Shown one piece after another: positions 16,724 through 23,084 of a DNA stretch of 31,241 nt. The stretch covers positions 1 to 31,241 of the forward strand of contig CAYHPY010000039.1 of the NCBI GenBank assembly GCA_964358485.1, in the 5' to 3' direction. Within the stretch, counting starts at the first letter, position 1. The number at the start of each line of letters is the position of its first letter. The position numbers and the translations under genes are program-made. The stretch comes from CAYHPY01 sp964358485. Its GTDB lineage: Bacteria; Elusimicrobiota; Elusimicrobia; UBA1565; UBA9628. The notes beneath the pieces were generated by a model. That model searched no databases, was not told the origin of the DNA, and saw only the letters and a program-made list of their open reading frames with translations.

Positions 16724-17949
16724 TTAAGCCACCTAAACGCCAACTCCGAACCGGCGCGGACCCGCGCGATCCCCTCCGGGGCCACCGCCAGGGCGTCGGC
16801 CCGGGCCGCCATCCCGAGCATGGCCGAGCCCTGCGGGCGGATGATTTCGAGGCCGTAGCCCTGGGGTCCCCGCCGGACCCGGCAAAAGAGGTATTGCCGC
16901 CGGTCCTTGGGTTTGGGGTAATCGTTGGCCGCGGTGCCGATCAGGTGGTAACTGGGATGCTTCGGGGAAAGCCCCTGCATCTTTTCGAGCGCCGGTCGGA
17001 TGAACTCCTCCAGGCAGACGACCGCGGCCACCGGATTTCCGGGAACCCCGAAGACGGGCTTGGGGAGCCTGCCGGGCCTTTCCCAGAGCCCGAAGAGCAG
17101 GGGCTTGCCCGGCTTGACCGCCGTTTTCCAGAAAATTTCCCGAACCCCGGCCTCGGGGAACAACCCCCGGGTGAAATCAAAATCCCCGACCGAAACGCCC
17201 CCGGTCATGAGCACGGCGTCGGCCTCCCGCAAGGCCTTCTTGAGCGCGGCCAAAAGCGCGGCCGGCGAATCTCGAACGATTCCAAAATCCAGGCCCACGA
17301 CGCCCCACCGGGAGAGCCCGGCCAAAAGGGCGGGTCCGTTGGAATTGCGGATCGTCCCGTAGGAAAGTTTTTGGGAAGAAGGGACCAGTTCGTCCCCGGT
17401 CGCCAGAACCGCCACCACCGGCCGGCGAAACACGGGGACCTCCATGATGCCCTGGGCGGCCAGCAGGGCGATCTCATAAGGCCGCAGGCGGGTGAATTTC
17501 TCCAGGAGGCGGGCCCCGGCGCGGACGTCCTCTCCCCGCCTGCGAATGTGGCTCCCCAAACCCGTCTTCCCGCGAAAAAGAATCTTTCCGGAGGAACCCG
17601 CGCGGACCGCCTCCTGCATCACGACGCTGTCGGCTCCCTTGGGAAGGGGCGCCCCGGTCATGATCCTGGCCGCTTGCCCGGGCTTGAGGCCGCCGTTGCG
17701 GGGGGAGCCCGCCCTGAGAACCGCGCCCACCTTAAGTTCGAGCGGAGCCTCGGCCGAGGCTCCGGCCAAATCCCGCGCCCGCACCGCGTAGCCGTCCATG
17801 GCGGAGGTGTCGAAGGGCGGCAGGTTGTCGCGGGCCCGGAGGTCGGCGGCTAAAACCCGCTCCACGGCCGAGCCCAGGAGGACCCGCTCAACGCCGAGGA
17901 CGGGGGTGGCCCGCAGGATCCGCCGCAGGGCCTCGTCGGGAGATATCAC
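16720..17949 (-). CDS. moeA: Molybdopterin molybdenumtransferase MoeA
   Basis: 409 residues. MoeA inserts molybdate into adenylylated molybdopterin. Conserved segments seen are NLPPFDTSAMDGYAVRA, IMTGAPLPKGADSVVMQE, ATGDELV, MTGGVSVGDFDF, VKPGKPLLFG and FGVPGNPVAAVVCLEEF, in the normal order. The start chosen is GTG at 17949, overlapping the moaE stop as GTGA and giving the usual MISPDEAL opening. A longer ATG start at 17970 would add seven residues and a bigger overlap. No mogA/moaB (the adenylylating enzyme) is found in this window. Confidence 0.95.
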   Translation of the reverse strand: MISPDEALRRILRATPVLGVERVLLGSAVERVLAADLRARDNLPPFDTSAMDGYAVRARDLAGASAEAPLELKVGAVLRAGSPRNGGLKPGQAARIMTGAPLPKGADSVVMQEAVRAGSSGKILFRGKTGLGSHIRRRGEDVRAGARLLEKFTRLRPYEIALLAAQGIMEVPVFRRPVVAVLATGDELVPSSQKLSYGTIRNSNGPALLAGLSRWGVVGLDFGIVRDSPAALLAALKKALREADAVLMTGGVSVGDFDFTRGLFPEAGVREIFWKTAVKPGKPLLFGLWERPGRLPKPVFGVPGNPVAAVVCLEEFIRPALEKMQGLSPKHPSYHLIGTAANDYPKPKDRRQYLFCRVRRGPQGYGLEIIRPQGSAMLGMAARADALAVAPEGIARVRAGSELAFRWLK

Positions 17950-18386
17950 CCCGCGCCCCCGTCGGCCCATTCGTAGTCCACCTTCCAGATAGTCGCCCGC
18001 TGCTTGACCTGCTCCACCACGAACTCCACCGCCTCGAAGGCCTCCCGCCGGTGCTTGCCCCGCACCGCCACGATCAGGCTGGGCTCGGCCACCGCCACCC
18101 GTCCCGTCCGGTGGAAAATAACGACCGAGACCTTCCAGGAGGCCCGGGCCTCGGCGGCGATCTTGGCCAACTCCTTGGCCGCCATGGCTTCATAGGCCTG
18201 GTAATGGATGGCGCGAATCGGGCGGCCGTCCTCCCGGTCCCGAACCACCCCAAGAAAGGCCGACACGGCGCCGTCCTCCGGGCTCTCGAACCGGAGCAAG
18301 GCCGCGTCCAGGCTGAGCGCCTCCGGGGTGACCAGGACTGCTTCAGCCGCCGCTGACGGGCGGCAGGAAAGCGATTTCGTCGCCAT
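17946..18386 (-). CDS. moaE: Molybdopterin synthase large subunit MoaE
   Basis: 146 residues. MoaE with MoaD converts cPMP to molybdopterin. GAVSAFLGVVRD, HYQAYEAMA, HRTGRVAVAEPSLIVAV, KHRREAFEAVEFVVEQVKQR and IWKVDYEW match the family. The only convincing start is ATG 18386, preceded by AGGAGGT. It lies inside moaD and makes a 44-base overlap, giving an N-terminus about 15 residues longer than usual. Its stop overlaps moeA as GTGA. The extended N-terminus could be real or a sign that a non-standard start nearer VLVTPE is used. Confidence 0.93.
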   Translation of the reverse strand: MATKSLSCRPSAAAEAVLVTPEALSLDAALLRFESPEDGAVSAFLGVVRDREDGRPIRAIHYQAYEAMAAKELAKIAAEARASWKVSVVIFHRTGRVAVAEPSLIVAVRGKHRREAFEAVEFVVEQVKQRATIWKVDYEWADGGAG

Positions 18387-18585
18387 CGTTGACCTCCTGA
18401 TTGAAATCGGCGAACTCTTCGTTGATCGCGGCCTTCAGGCCCGCCCGGTTGCGCGCGATCGGCGCCAGCTCGGGCCGGCGGCCCACCAACGCGGAAATCG
18501 TCGTCGGCCCTTCCCAAGGAAGGGTCAGCTCGCGGCGGGACACCCATTGCGCGCTTCCCGCGAAAAACAACAGACGGATCGACAT
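18343..18585 (-). CDS. moaD: Molybdopterin synthase small subunit MoaD
   Basis: 80 residues. This ubiquitin-like protein carries the sulfur, as a C-terminal thiocarboxylate, for molybdopterin synthesis. The ending GDEIAFLPPVSGG is the family signature with the essential Gly-Gly tail. ATG 18585 gives MSIRLLFFAGSAQ, a normal MoaD opening, with GGGGGGAG upstream. The gene stands directly behind a long structured leader and overlaps moaE by 44 bases. The activating enzyme MoeB is not in the window. Confidence 0.93.
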   Translation of the reverse strand: MSIRLLFFAGSAQWVSRRELTLPWEGPTTISALVGRRPELAPIARNRAGLKAAINEEFADFNQEVNDGDEIAFLPPVSGG

Positions 18586-18792
18586 GCGTTCTCCCCCCAA
18601 AAGAATCGGCCGGACCTTTTCCCGTTTGGTTGAAAAGGCCCGGCCAAAATTCGCCGGAGACTCTCCTTTCCAAGTCCACCCGCTTTCGGCGGGTTTCGGG
18701 AGGGCGGGGCCTTTCGGCCCGGACCCCTGGTCCCCGCGGTCATGGCTCCGGTGGAGCTTTAGACCGCGAGGCTCGGAGCGGTTCGGATTCCC
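18586..18792 (-). promoter_or_regulatory. Structured RNA leader between tatA and moaD, candidate molybdenum-cofactor riboswitch
   Basis: The 207 bases hold a dense set of possible stems, given in plus coordinates. GGACC/GGTCC is at 18721-18733. CGCGGTC (18735-18741) pairs with GACCGCG (18762-18768) around an inner GCTCC/GGAGC (18745-18757). GGGCC/GGCCC closes a four-base loop, GAAA in the RNA, at 18707-18720. ACCCGC/GCGGGT with a CGAAA loop is at 18678-18694. A 14-bp stem with one G-U pair and a 10-base loop is at 18608-18645, just before the moaD ribosome-binding site. Position before Moco genes and the GNRA-type loops suggest a Moco riboswitch (Rfam Moco_RNA_motif). The long stem might be its expression platform or a plain terminator. 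I could not check the consensus. Confidence 0.5.
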
Positions 18793-18990
18793 TTAGGATT
18801 TTTTGTCTTCGATCTTCTCCTTGGCGTCGGCGTCCGCGATCTCGGTCGGGATGTCCTTCAAACCCTGTTTAAAGGCGTTGAAGGACCGTCCGATTCCCCG
18901 GGCCGCTTCCGGCAAGCGCTTGGTTCCAAATACGAGCAGGGCGATGGCCAGAATGACGACCAATTCTCCAAACCCTATGTTGGGCAGCAT
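18793..18990 (-). CDS. tatA: Sec-independent protein translocase TatA
   Basis: 65 residues. A single N-terminal helix (IGFGELVVILAIALLVFG) is followed by TKRLPEAARGIGRSFNAFKQ, the amphipathic helix typical of TatA, and a charged tail. TatA oligomers form the pore-like part of the Tat translocase; TatC is encoded about 3.7 kb downstream in the same run. ATG 18990 has GGAGGAG at good spacing. It is the first gene of the run, so the operon promoter should lie just above it, in or near the decayed ORF6N DNA. Confidence 0.94.
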   Translation of the reverse strand: MLPNIGFGELVVILAIALLVFGTKRLPEAARGIGRSFNAFKQGLKDIPTEIADADAKEKIEDKKS

Positions 18991-19045
18991 AAAACTCCTC
19001 CATCCTACGGGTGCGGCTGGATTTCTCTAATGCAACATTTATGCC

Positions 19046-19059
19046 ATTGGCCCGCCAAT
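19046..19059. promoter_or_regulatory. Perfect palindrome upstream of tatA
   Basis: ATTGGC-CC-GCCAAT is a perfect inverted repeat with 6-base arms, 56 bases above the tatA ATG. It is placed where an operator for the whole run could sit. A GATAAT box lies further up on the minus strand but has no matching -35. It could also be a chance palindrome in decayed gene DNA. Confidence 0.3.
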
Positions 19060-19220
19060 TAGAGCCCTCAGGAGCAAGGTTCGCATTATCTCAATATTGA
19101 CCCGAATCGCACGATTGCTCCGAAGGACGCCGGGGAAAGCATGGCCACGCCTTGCTTGGTAAATGCATAAGGGCGATACTTGATATTCTTCCCTCTGTTC
19201 AAGATCACAAATAACAGCAT
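19050..19220 (-). pseudogene. Remnant of an ORF6N-domain gene (third array member)
   Basis: The minus strand reads GKNIKYRPYAFTKQGVAMLS up to about 19133. After a small frameshift it continues GVLRSNRAIRVNIEIMRT. This is the middle of an ORF6N protein and lines up with LPLVFTQEGVSMLSGVLQSE and the AIEVNIAIMRAF part of the intact copy nearby. The N-terminal DNA-binding half is missing and the tail is lost. It starts directly after the stop of the next pseudogene. It is decayed and not expected to make protein. Confidence 0.7.
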
Positions 19221-19228
19221 CCCCCCCA

Positions 19229-19686
19229 TTAGGGGTCGGGCATGAATCCGATTCGGCGACGCGCCGGCTCGGGCGAAGCGCTCAACCCTTCGATGGCGCG
19301 AAACAGGCTAAGAATAATTTCGTCGTGTCCCTGGACCCTGCGGTCCAACCTTCTGAGCTTCGCCGCCAGTTCTTTGTGCTCCAAAAGCATCTGCCGCAGC
19401 CGGATAAAAGCGCGAACGACATGGATGCCCGCCGCGACCGCCACATCGCTGTTCAAGACACCGGCCAGCATGATCGCGCCGTGTTCCGTGAATACGTGTG
19501 GAAGATACTTGCGGTGCCTGCCTCGCCCGATCTTTAAGGTCGCCGATTGCGCCGGACCTGCTCGTTTAGGCGCTTGGTGGAAACGCCGTAAATATCAGCC
19601 AAATCCCAATCCGTCATGACCTTCTGGCCGCGTACAAGGCATATTCGCCGTTCAATCAGTTCCATGGAAATCAAGGGTGTCGCCAT
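19229..19686 (-). pseudogene. ORF6N-domain gene with internal deletion and frameshift
   Basis: From ATG 19686 the frame reads LIERRICLVRGQKVMTDWDL, then ADIYGVSTKRLNEQVRRN, the N-terminal ORF6N domain, and stops after about 54 codons. In another frame it resumes GRGRHRKYLPHVFTEHGAIM, then LAGVLNSDVAVAAGIHVVRA, and runs to 19229. Against the intact neighbour about 35-40 residues are missing between the halves. The ending GFMPDP resembles GFKLKPD of the intact copy. The 80-residue frame 19229-19471 alone could be mistaken for a gene; it is the C-terminal fragment. The start position (after GGGT) and leader are shared with the intact copy. Confidence 0.8.
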
Positions 19687-19733
19687 ACCCTATATATACG
19701 AACGAACCCCCCATTTTGTTCCCGAAAAAAGAA
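19682..19733 (-). repeat. ORF6N leader repeat, copy A
   Basis: 52 bases directly upstream of, and including, the ORF6N pseudogene start. It differs from copy B (20284-20334) by about one indel and two substitutions. It contains TATATA six bases before the ATG, and a TTCTTTTTTCGGG segment. The repeat is far better conserved than the proteins that follow it. Confidence 0.85.
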
Positions 19734-19745
19734 TTCCCATACCGC

Positions 19746-20288
19746 TCAATCGGGCTTGAGCTTGAACCCGATACCCCGGCGCGGCGGCTCCGGCCTCTCC
19801 AACGGCGCCATCAACCTCCGGAGGGCGTCGAACAAACTCCGGATGTTCTTATCGTGCATTTCGCTTTTTCTCTCAAGCTCCTCGAGCTTGGTCACGATTT
19901 CCGCGCTCCTGGAGACCATTCGCCGCATGTGCGCGAACGCCCGCATTATGGCTATGTTGACCTCGATCGCCCGCTCGCTCTGTAAAACACCGGAGAGCAT
20001 GGAGACGCCTTCTTGGGTGAAGACCAGGGGCAATTTCCGCCGCCCACCCCGACTTTTTTTTGATATTGCAGATTGCAACATCAAAGAGGCGTTTTCCTCT
20101 TGAGTCAGCCGAAACATGAAGTCATCGGGAAATCGACCGATATTTCGGCTCACCTGCTGGTTCAACCGGCCCGTCGTCACCCCATACAAGCCCGCCAGAT
20201 CGGAATCCATCATGACCCGCCGTCCTCGAACCGAATAAATGCGCCTTCCAACGTCTTTGAATATAACAAGGGAGGTTTTATCTGCCAT
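19746..20288 (-). CDS. ORF6N-domain protein (intact array member)
   Basis: 180 residues. The ORF6N domain covers about residues 12-100 (RRIYSVRGRRVMMDSDLAGL, RFPDDFMFRLTQEE, LPLVFTQEGVSMLSGVLQSE). A charged, probably coiled-coil tail with a Pro-rich end follows. ORF6N is a DNA-binding domain first known from phages and large DNA viruses, common in bacterial accessory DNA; its cellular role is not settled. ATG 20288 was chosen because the neighbouring pseudogene starts at the same place after GGGT. An earlier in-frame ATG (MGGSLVYKG) exists here but is out of frame in the sister copy. TATATA six bases before the ATG and no clear Shine-Dalgarno suggest a leaderless or near-leaderless message. 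Confidence 0.85.
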   Translation of the reverse strand: MADKTSLVIFKDVGRRIYSVRGRRVMMDSDLAGLYGVTTGRLNQQVSRNIGRFPDDFMFRLTQEENASLMLQSAISKKSRGGRRKLPLVFTQEGVSMLSGVLQSERAIEVNIAIMRAFAHMRRMVSRSAEIVTKLEELERKSEMHDKNIRSLFDALRRLMAPLERPEPPRRGIGFKLKPD

Positions 20289-20334
20289 ACCCTTATATAC
20301 GAGCGAACCCCCCATTTTGTTCCCGAAAAAAGAA
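20284..20334 (-). repeat. ORF6N leader repeat, copy B
   Basis: 51 bases over and above the intact ORF6N start, about 95% identical to copy A at 19682-19733. Its outer end (GAAAAAAGAA on the plus strand) doubles as the T-tract of the tRNA terminator. This suggests the element was joined exactly at the terminator end. Confidence 0.85.
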
Positions 20335-20362
20335 AACGCGGCCCGGGAAAACCCGGACCGCG
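20326..20362 (-). terminator. Intrinsic terminator downstream of tRNA-Ser
   Basis: On the minus strand an 11-bp GC-rich stem with one mismatch (CGCGGTCCGGG / CCCGGGCCGCG, loop TTTT; plus 20337-20362) is followed by TTTTCTTTTTT (20326-20336). It lies about 70 bases after the tRNA 3' end. Confidence 0.75.
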
Positions 20363-20431
20363 TCGTCAAAGCTTCGGAGGGTATGAGGTGCAATGCGAAC
20401 CCTCCTGTACTTTTTGCGTCAGAAAAAAGTG

Positions 20432-20519
20432 CGGAGAGGGAGGGATTCGAACCCCCGAAGGGCTGTTAACCCTTAGCGGTTTTCAAGACCGCCGCCTTAA
20501 ACCACTCGGCCACCTCTCC
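20432..20519 (-). tRNA. tRNA-Ser (anticodon TGA)
   Basis: 88 bases fold as a class II tRNA. The acceptor stem is GGAGAGG/CCTCTCC with discriminator G. The D arm is GCCGAGTGGTTTAAGGC, and the anticodon stem GCGGT/ACCGC carries loop CTTGAAA (anticodon TGA). A long variable arm (AAGGG/CCCTT) and a T arm with GGTTCGAATCC follow. The 3' CCA is not encoded. It lies alone, with the ORF6N array and the respiration run on its 3' side, which is the usual side for integrated DNA. Confidence 0.96.
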
Positions 20520-20592
20520 TTAATGCTGCCGGACAGGGGCCTGTGCCATCCTTGACCCTATGGGAATGGCGCGGCCGCCTCTCCAGAGCAAG

Positions 20593-20598
20593 ATTATA
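20593..20598 (-). promoter_or_regulatory. Candidate -10 box for tRNA-Ser
   Basis: A perfect TATAAT on the minus strand, about 75 bases upstream of the tRNA 5' end. No good -35 is visible at 16-18 bases. It lies just past the M28 peptidase stop, so it is well placed to start the tRNA transcript. Confidence 0.4.
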
Positions 20599-20625
20599 GC
20601 TTGCCGGAAGGCGCCGACGCGCGGA

Positions 20626-21951
20626 TTACCGCGCCGAACGAGCCGCGGCGGGCGCCGCGACTTTGGCCACTTCCGCGGCGAAGGCCGCGGCGAGCTTGGC
20701 GAAGCTCACCGAGTGCTCGGCCGTGCCGCCGGACTTGGACAGCGTGTCGCGGTCGGTGTGGATGTCGCGGTTCATGCCGTCGAAGGCCGACTCGAAGGCG
20801 GCCGAGGACGGATAGCCGCTGCGGGTCCACGAGGCGTGGTCGGAGCAGGCGTAGCCGCACTTGGTGGTGGACCAGGGAACCTGGGCGTAGGCGTCGATGA
20901 GCTTGCCCAGGAAATCGGTGACCCCGGGATCGACGTGGTCGGTCAGAAGATAGATCGCCTTGTCGGAGCCCTTGTAGTTGGTCATGTCGAACTGGATGAC
21001 GGCCGCGACCTTCTTGCCCTGCTTCGAATAGGACGCGGCGATTTCTTTTGAGCCCCGCAGACCGACTTCCTCGGCCGCGTAGCCCATGAATTCCACGGTC
21101 CGCCGAGGGCGAAAGCCCGACGCGGCCAGGACCCGCAAAGATTCCGTCAGCACCGCGATCCCGGATGCGTTGTCATCGGCGCCGGGGGCGCGGTTGGCCT
21201 CTCCCCCCCACATGCCGTTGATCGAATCCAGATGCCCGCCCAGGACCACGATCTCCTCGGGCTTCTCGGAGCCGGGGATGGTGAGCACGACCGAGGCCTG
21301 CTTCCAGCCCGGATGCTGGACCAGGCGCGCCGTGGCGCCCGGGATGGAGGACGCCAGTTCCTGCCAGCGGCCCTGAATCCATTTGGCCGCGGCCACGCCC
21401 GACTCCGCGGAGTAGTAGCGGTTGTGAAAGGAGGTCAGCTTCTCGATGGTGGCGCGGAGCTCGCCTTCCCGGACCTTGGCGACGGCCGGGGCGGTGAACG
21501 CCTGCTGGTCGACGGTAAACGGCCCGGCCATCACGGCCGGCGCGGGACCCAGGTCCGCCTGGGCTTCCTCGGAGGAATCGTGAGCAAAAAAGCCGCCGCA
21601 GCGGCCGAACTCCTCATGCATGAAAGCCGATAGGGCGGGCAGGGCGGACTCCTCGACCCGGAAGACCGAGGCGCGGTCGCCGGTCATGACGGCGGGACCC
21701 AGGGGAAGCTTGGCCTGCTCGATCTTGGGCATGTCCTCGGCCGCCAGGGAAATCCAAAGGGCTCCGGTTTGGCGGGCGGCTTTGGGCTCATCTAAGGAAG
21801 AGGCCCCGGCGCGGACCTTCTCCAGCGCGGCGGAGGCCTTCACGCCCTGATCGAAATTCTGCGCGTCGTCCCGGGTTTCGGCGAAAACGCCCGCCGCGGC
21901 CCCGCCCAACAAAGCCAAGGAAAGAATTCCCGACAAGAGCCGCGTGTTCAT
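20626..21951 (-). CDS. Secreted M28-family zinc aminopeptidase
   Basis: 441 residues. A Sec signal peptide (LSLALLGGAAAGVFA) and a propeptide-like region of about 170 residues precede the peptidase. Two-zinc motifs are in order: GGHLDS, GADDNASG, AAEEVGLRGS, QFDMTNY and, near the end, NRDIHTDRDT. These supply the His, Asp, Glu, Asp and His ligands expected of M28 enzymes such as the Vibrio leucyl aminopeptidase. It likely trims N-terminal residues from peptides outside the inner membrane. Start ATG 21951 has GGGGGT in front. A gap of 83 bases with a hairpin separates it from the HEAT-protein stop, so it may be read through or started separately. Confidence 0.9.
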   Translation of the reverse strand: MNTRLLSGILSLALLGGAAAGVFAETRDDAQNFDQGVKASAALEKVRAGASSLDEPKAARQTGALWISLAAEDMPKIEQAKLPLGPAVMTGDRASVFRVEESALPALSAFMHEEFGRCGGFFAHDSSEEAQADLGPAPAVMAGPFTVDQQAFTAPAVAKVREGELRATIEKLTSFHNRYYSAESGVAAAKWIQGRWQELASSIPGATARLVQHPGWKQASVVLTIPGSEKPEEIVVLGGHLDSINGMWGGEANRAPGADDNASGIAVLTESLRVLAASGFRPRRTVEFMGYAAEEVGLRGSKEIAASYSKQGKKVAAVIQFDMTNYKGSDKAIYLLTDHVDPGVTDFLGKLIDAYAQVPWSTTKCGYACSDHASWTRSGYPSSAAFESAFDGMNRDIHTDRDTLSKSGGTAEHSVSFAKLAAAFAAEVAKVAAPAAARSAR

Positions 21952-21969
21952 GGAAACCCCCAAAGCCGC

Positions 21970-22031
21970 GGGACCAAAGGGCCCAGCCGCTTTCTAGGCC
22001 CAATGGTCCCATAATCCCGGGGGCTTGTCAA
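21970..22031 (-). promoter_or_regulatory. Hairpin leader and possible -35 before the M28 peptidase
   Basis: A large hairpin spans 21970-22010: GGGACCA pairs with TGGTCCC (7 bp), then two mismatches, then GGGCC with GGCCC (5 bp) and a loop of about 13 bases. No T-run follows, so a simple terminator is unlikely. Upstream on the minus strand TTGACA (22026-22031) is a perfect -35, but no fair -10 is seen 16-18 bases on. The hairpin would lie in the peptidase 5' untranslated region. Confidence 0.4.
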
Positions 22032-22034
22032 TAA

Positions 22035-23084
22035 CTAATCGGCCCACTCGCCCAGGTCCGCCAAGGCGGCTCGGGCGGAGTCGGCGACGGTCCGGTCGGG
22101 GTCCTCGACGGCTTTGTAAAGCTGATACACCGCCCGTTTTCCCCCCAGCCGGCCCAGGGCGCGCACGATCATGAGCTTCAAGTCCCGATCGGGCGAGTCG
22201 AACTGCTCGGCCAAGGACAGGGCCGCCTTTTGATTGCCGGATTTTCCCAGCGCCTCGGCGGCGGCGGCCCGCAGGGGGCTTCCCTTCTTCTCCAAAAGAT
22301 TGACCAAATAATCCAGGCCCCGGTTGGAATCCAGGCGGGCCAGGTAGTAGGCGGCCAAAATTCCGGATTTGGAGCCCCGGGGGTCTCCCCCCAACAGCTT
22401 CTCCAGGACCTTGTCGCCCGCCTTCTCGCCCAGCTTGGCCAGGGCGTAGGCCGCCTGGGCGCGCAGGAAAAGGTCCTCGGATTTGAGGCCTCGTTCCAGA
22501 ACCCCCAAGGCGCGGGTGTCGCCGATCTCGCCGAGCGCCTCGTAGGCGGACTGCGCCGTGTCGCCCCCGCCGGCCAGCAGTTCCATGATATAGGGCACGG
22601 CCTTTTTCTCCCGCATCCGCCCGAGCGCCGCGCAGGCCCGCTGGACCACCAGCCCGTCGGGGTCCTCCAGCGCCGACAAAAGAACGGGAAGCGCCCGCCG
22701 ATCCCCGATCAACCCAAGGCTTTCCACCACCGACGCCCGCAAGACCTGAAGGTGGGCCGGAAGCTCCATGCGCAGGCGCAGGGTGTTCAAGTAATCCCAG
22801 GCGTCGGTCAACGGCACGACCGCGCGCTTATCCTTGAGCCGCCCCAAGGCGGCCACGACGGCCGCCGAATGCCTGGGCGGGGCCTTGCGGACGTCGAAGA
22901 CCGCGATGAGAGCCGCGGCCGCCTCGTCTTCGTCGGAATCGGCGGCGCCCAGCGCCGTGATCACCCGCGTTTGGTCCGCCCCGGTCGCGGGTCCCAGGCG
23001 GTTGATCAGTTTTTTCACCTTGCTCGCGGCGGCGGCCGAAGACGCCAGCAGGCCCAACGCCAACAGGGCGGCAAAAACTCTCAC
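22035..23084 (-). CDS. Exported HEAT-repeat protein
   Basis: 349 residues. A Sec signal (MRVFAALLALGLLASSAAAA) precedes about eight HEAT/PBS-lyase-type helical repeats, for example DRRALPVLLSALEDPDG, VVQRACAALGRM and AAAAEALGKSGNQKAALSLA. Such repeats form curved scaffolds for binding other proteins; no catalytic motif is seen. The start is GTG 23084, overlapping the SGNH hydrolase stop as GTGA; a longer frame to 23126 would cost the signal peptide its N-terminal position. As the last member of the coupled caspase set it is a candidate scaffold or inhibitor for the exported enzymes; this is inference. Confidence 0.82.
   Translation of the reverse strand: MRVFAALLALGLLASSAAAASKVKKLINRLGPATGADQTRVITALGAADSDEDEAAAALIAVFDVRKAPPRHSAAVVAALGRLKDKRAVVPLTDAWDYLNTLRLRMELPAHLQVLRASVVESLGLIGDRRALPVLLSALEDPDGLVVQRACAALGRMREKKAVPYIMELLAGGGDTAQSAYEALGEIGDTRALGVLERGLKSEDLFLRAQAAYALAKLGEKAGDKVLEKLLGGDPRGSKSGILAAYYLARLDSNRGLDYLVNLLEKKGSPLRAAAAEALGKSGNQKAALSLAEQFDSPDRDLKLMIVRALGRLGGKRAVYQLYKAVEDPDRTVADSARAALADLGEWAD

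Noticed and set aside
18608..18645. Simple intrinsic terminator of tatA
   Set aside because: The 14-bp stem is followed by only a short broken T-run and abuts the moaD ribosome-binding site, with several further stems upstream; a regulatory leader explains it better, though a terminator role within a riboswitch remains possible.
19229..19471. A separate 80-residue gene
   Set aside because: Its sequence is the C-terminal half of an ORF6N protein whose N-terminal half lies just upstream in another frame; it is a pseudogene fragment.
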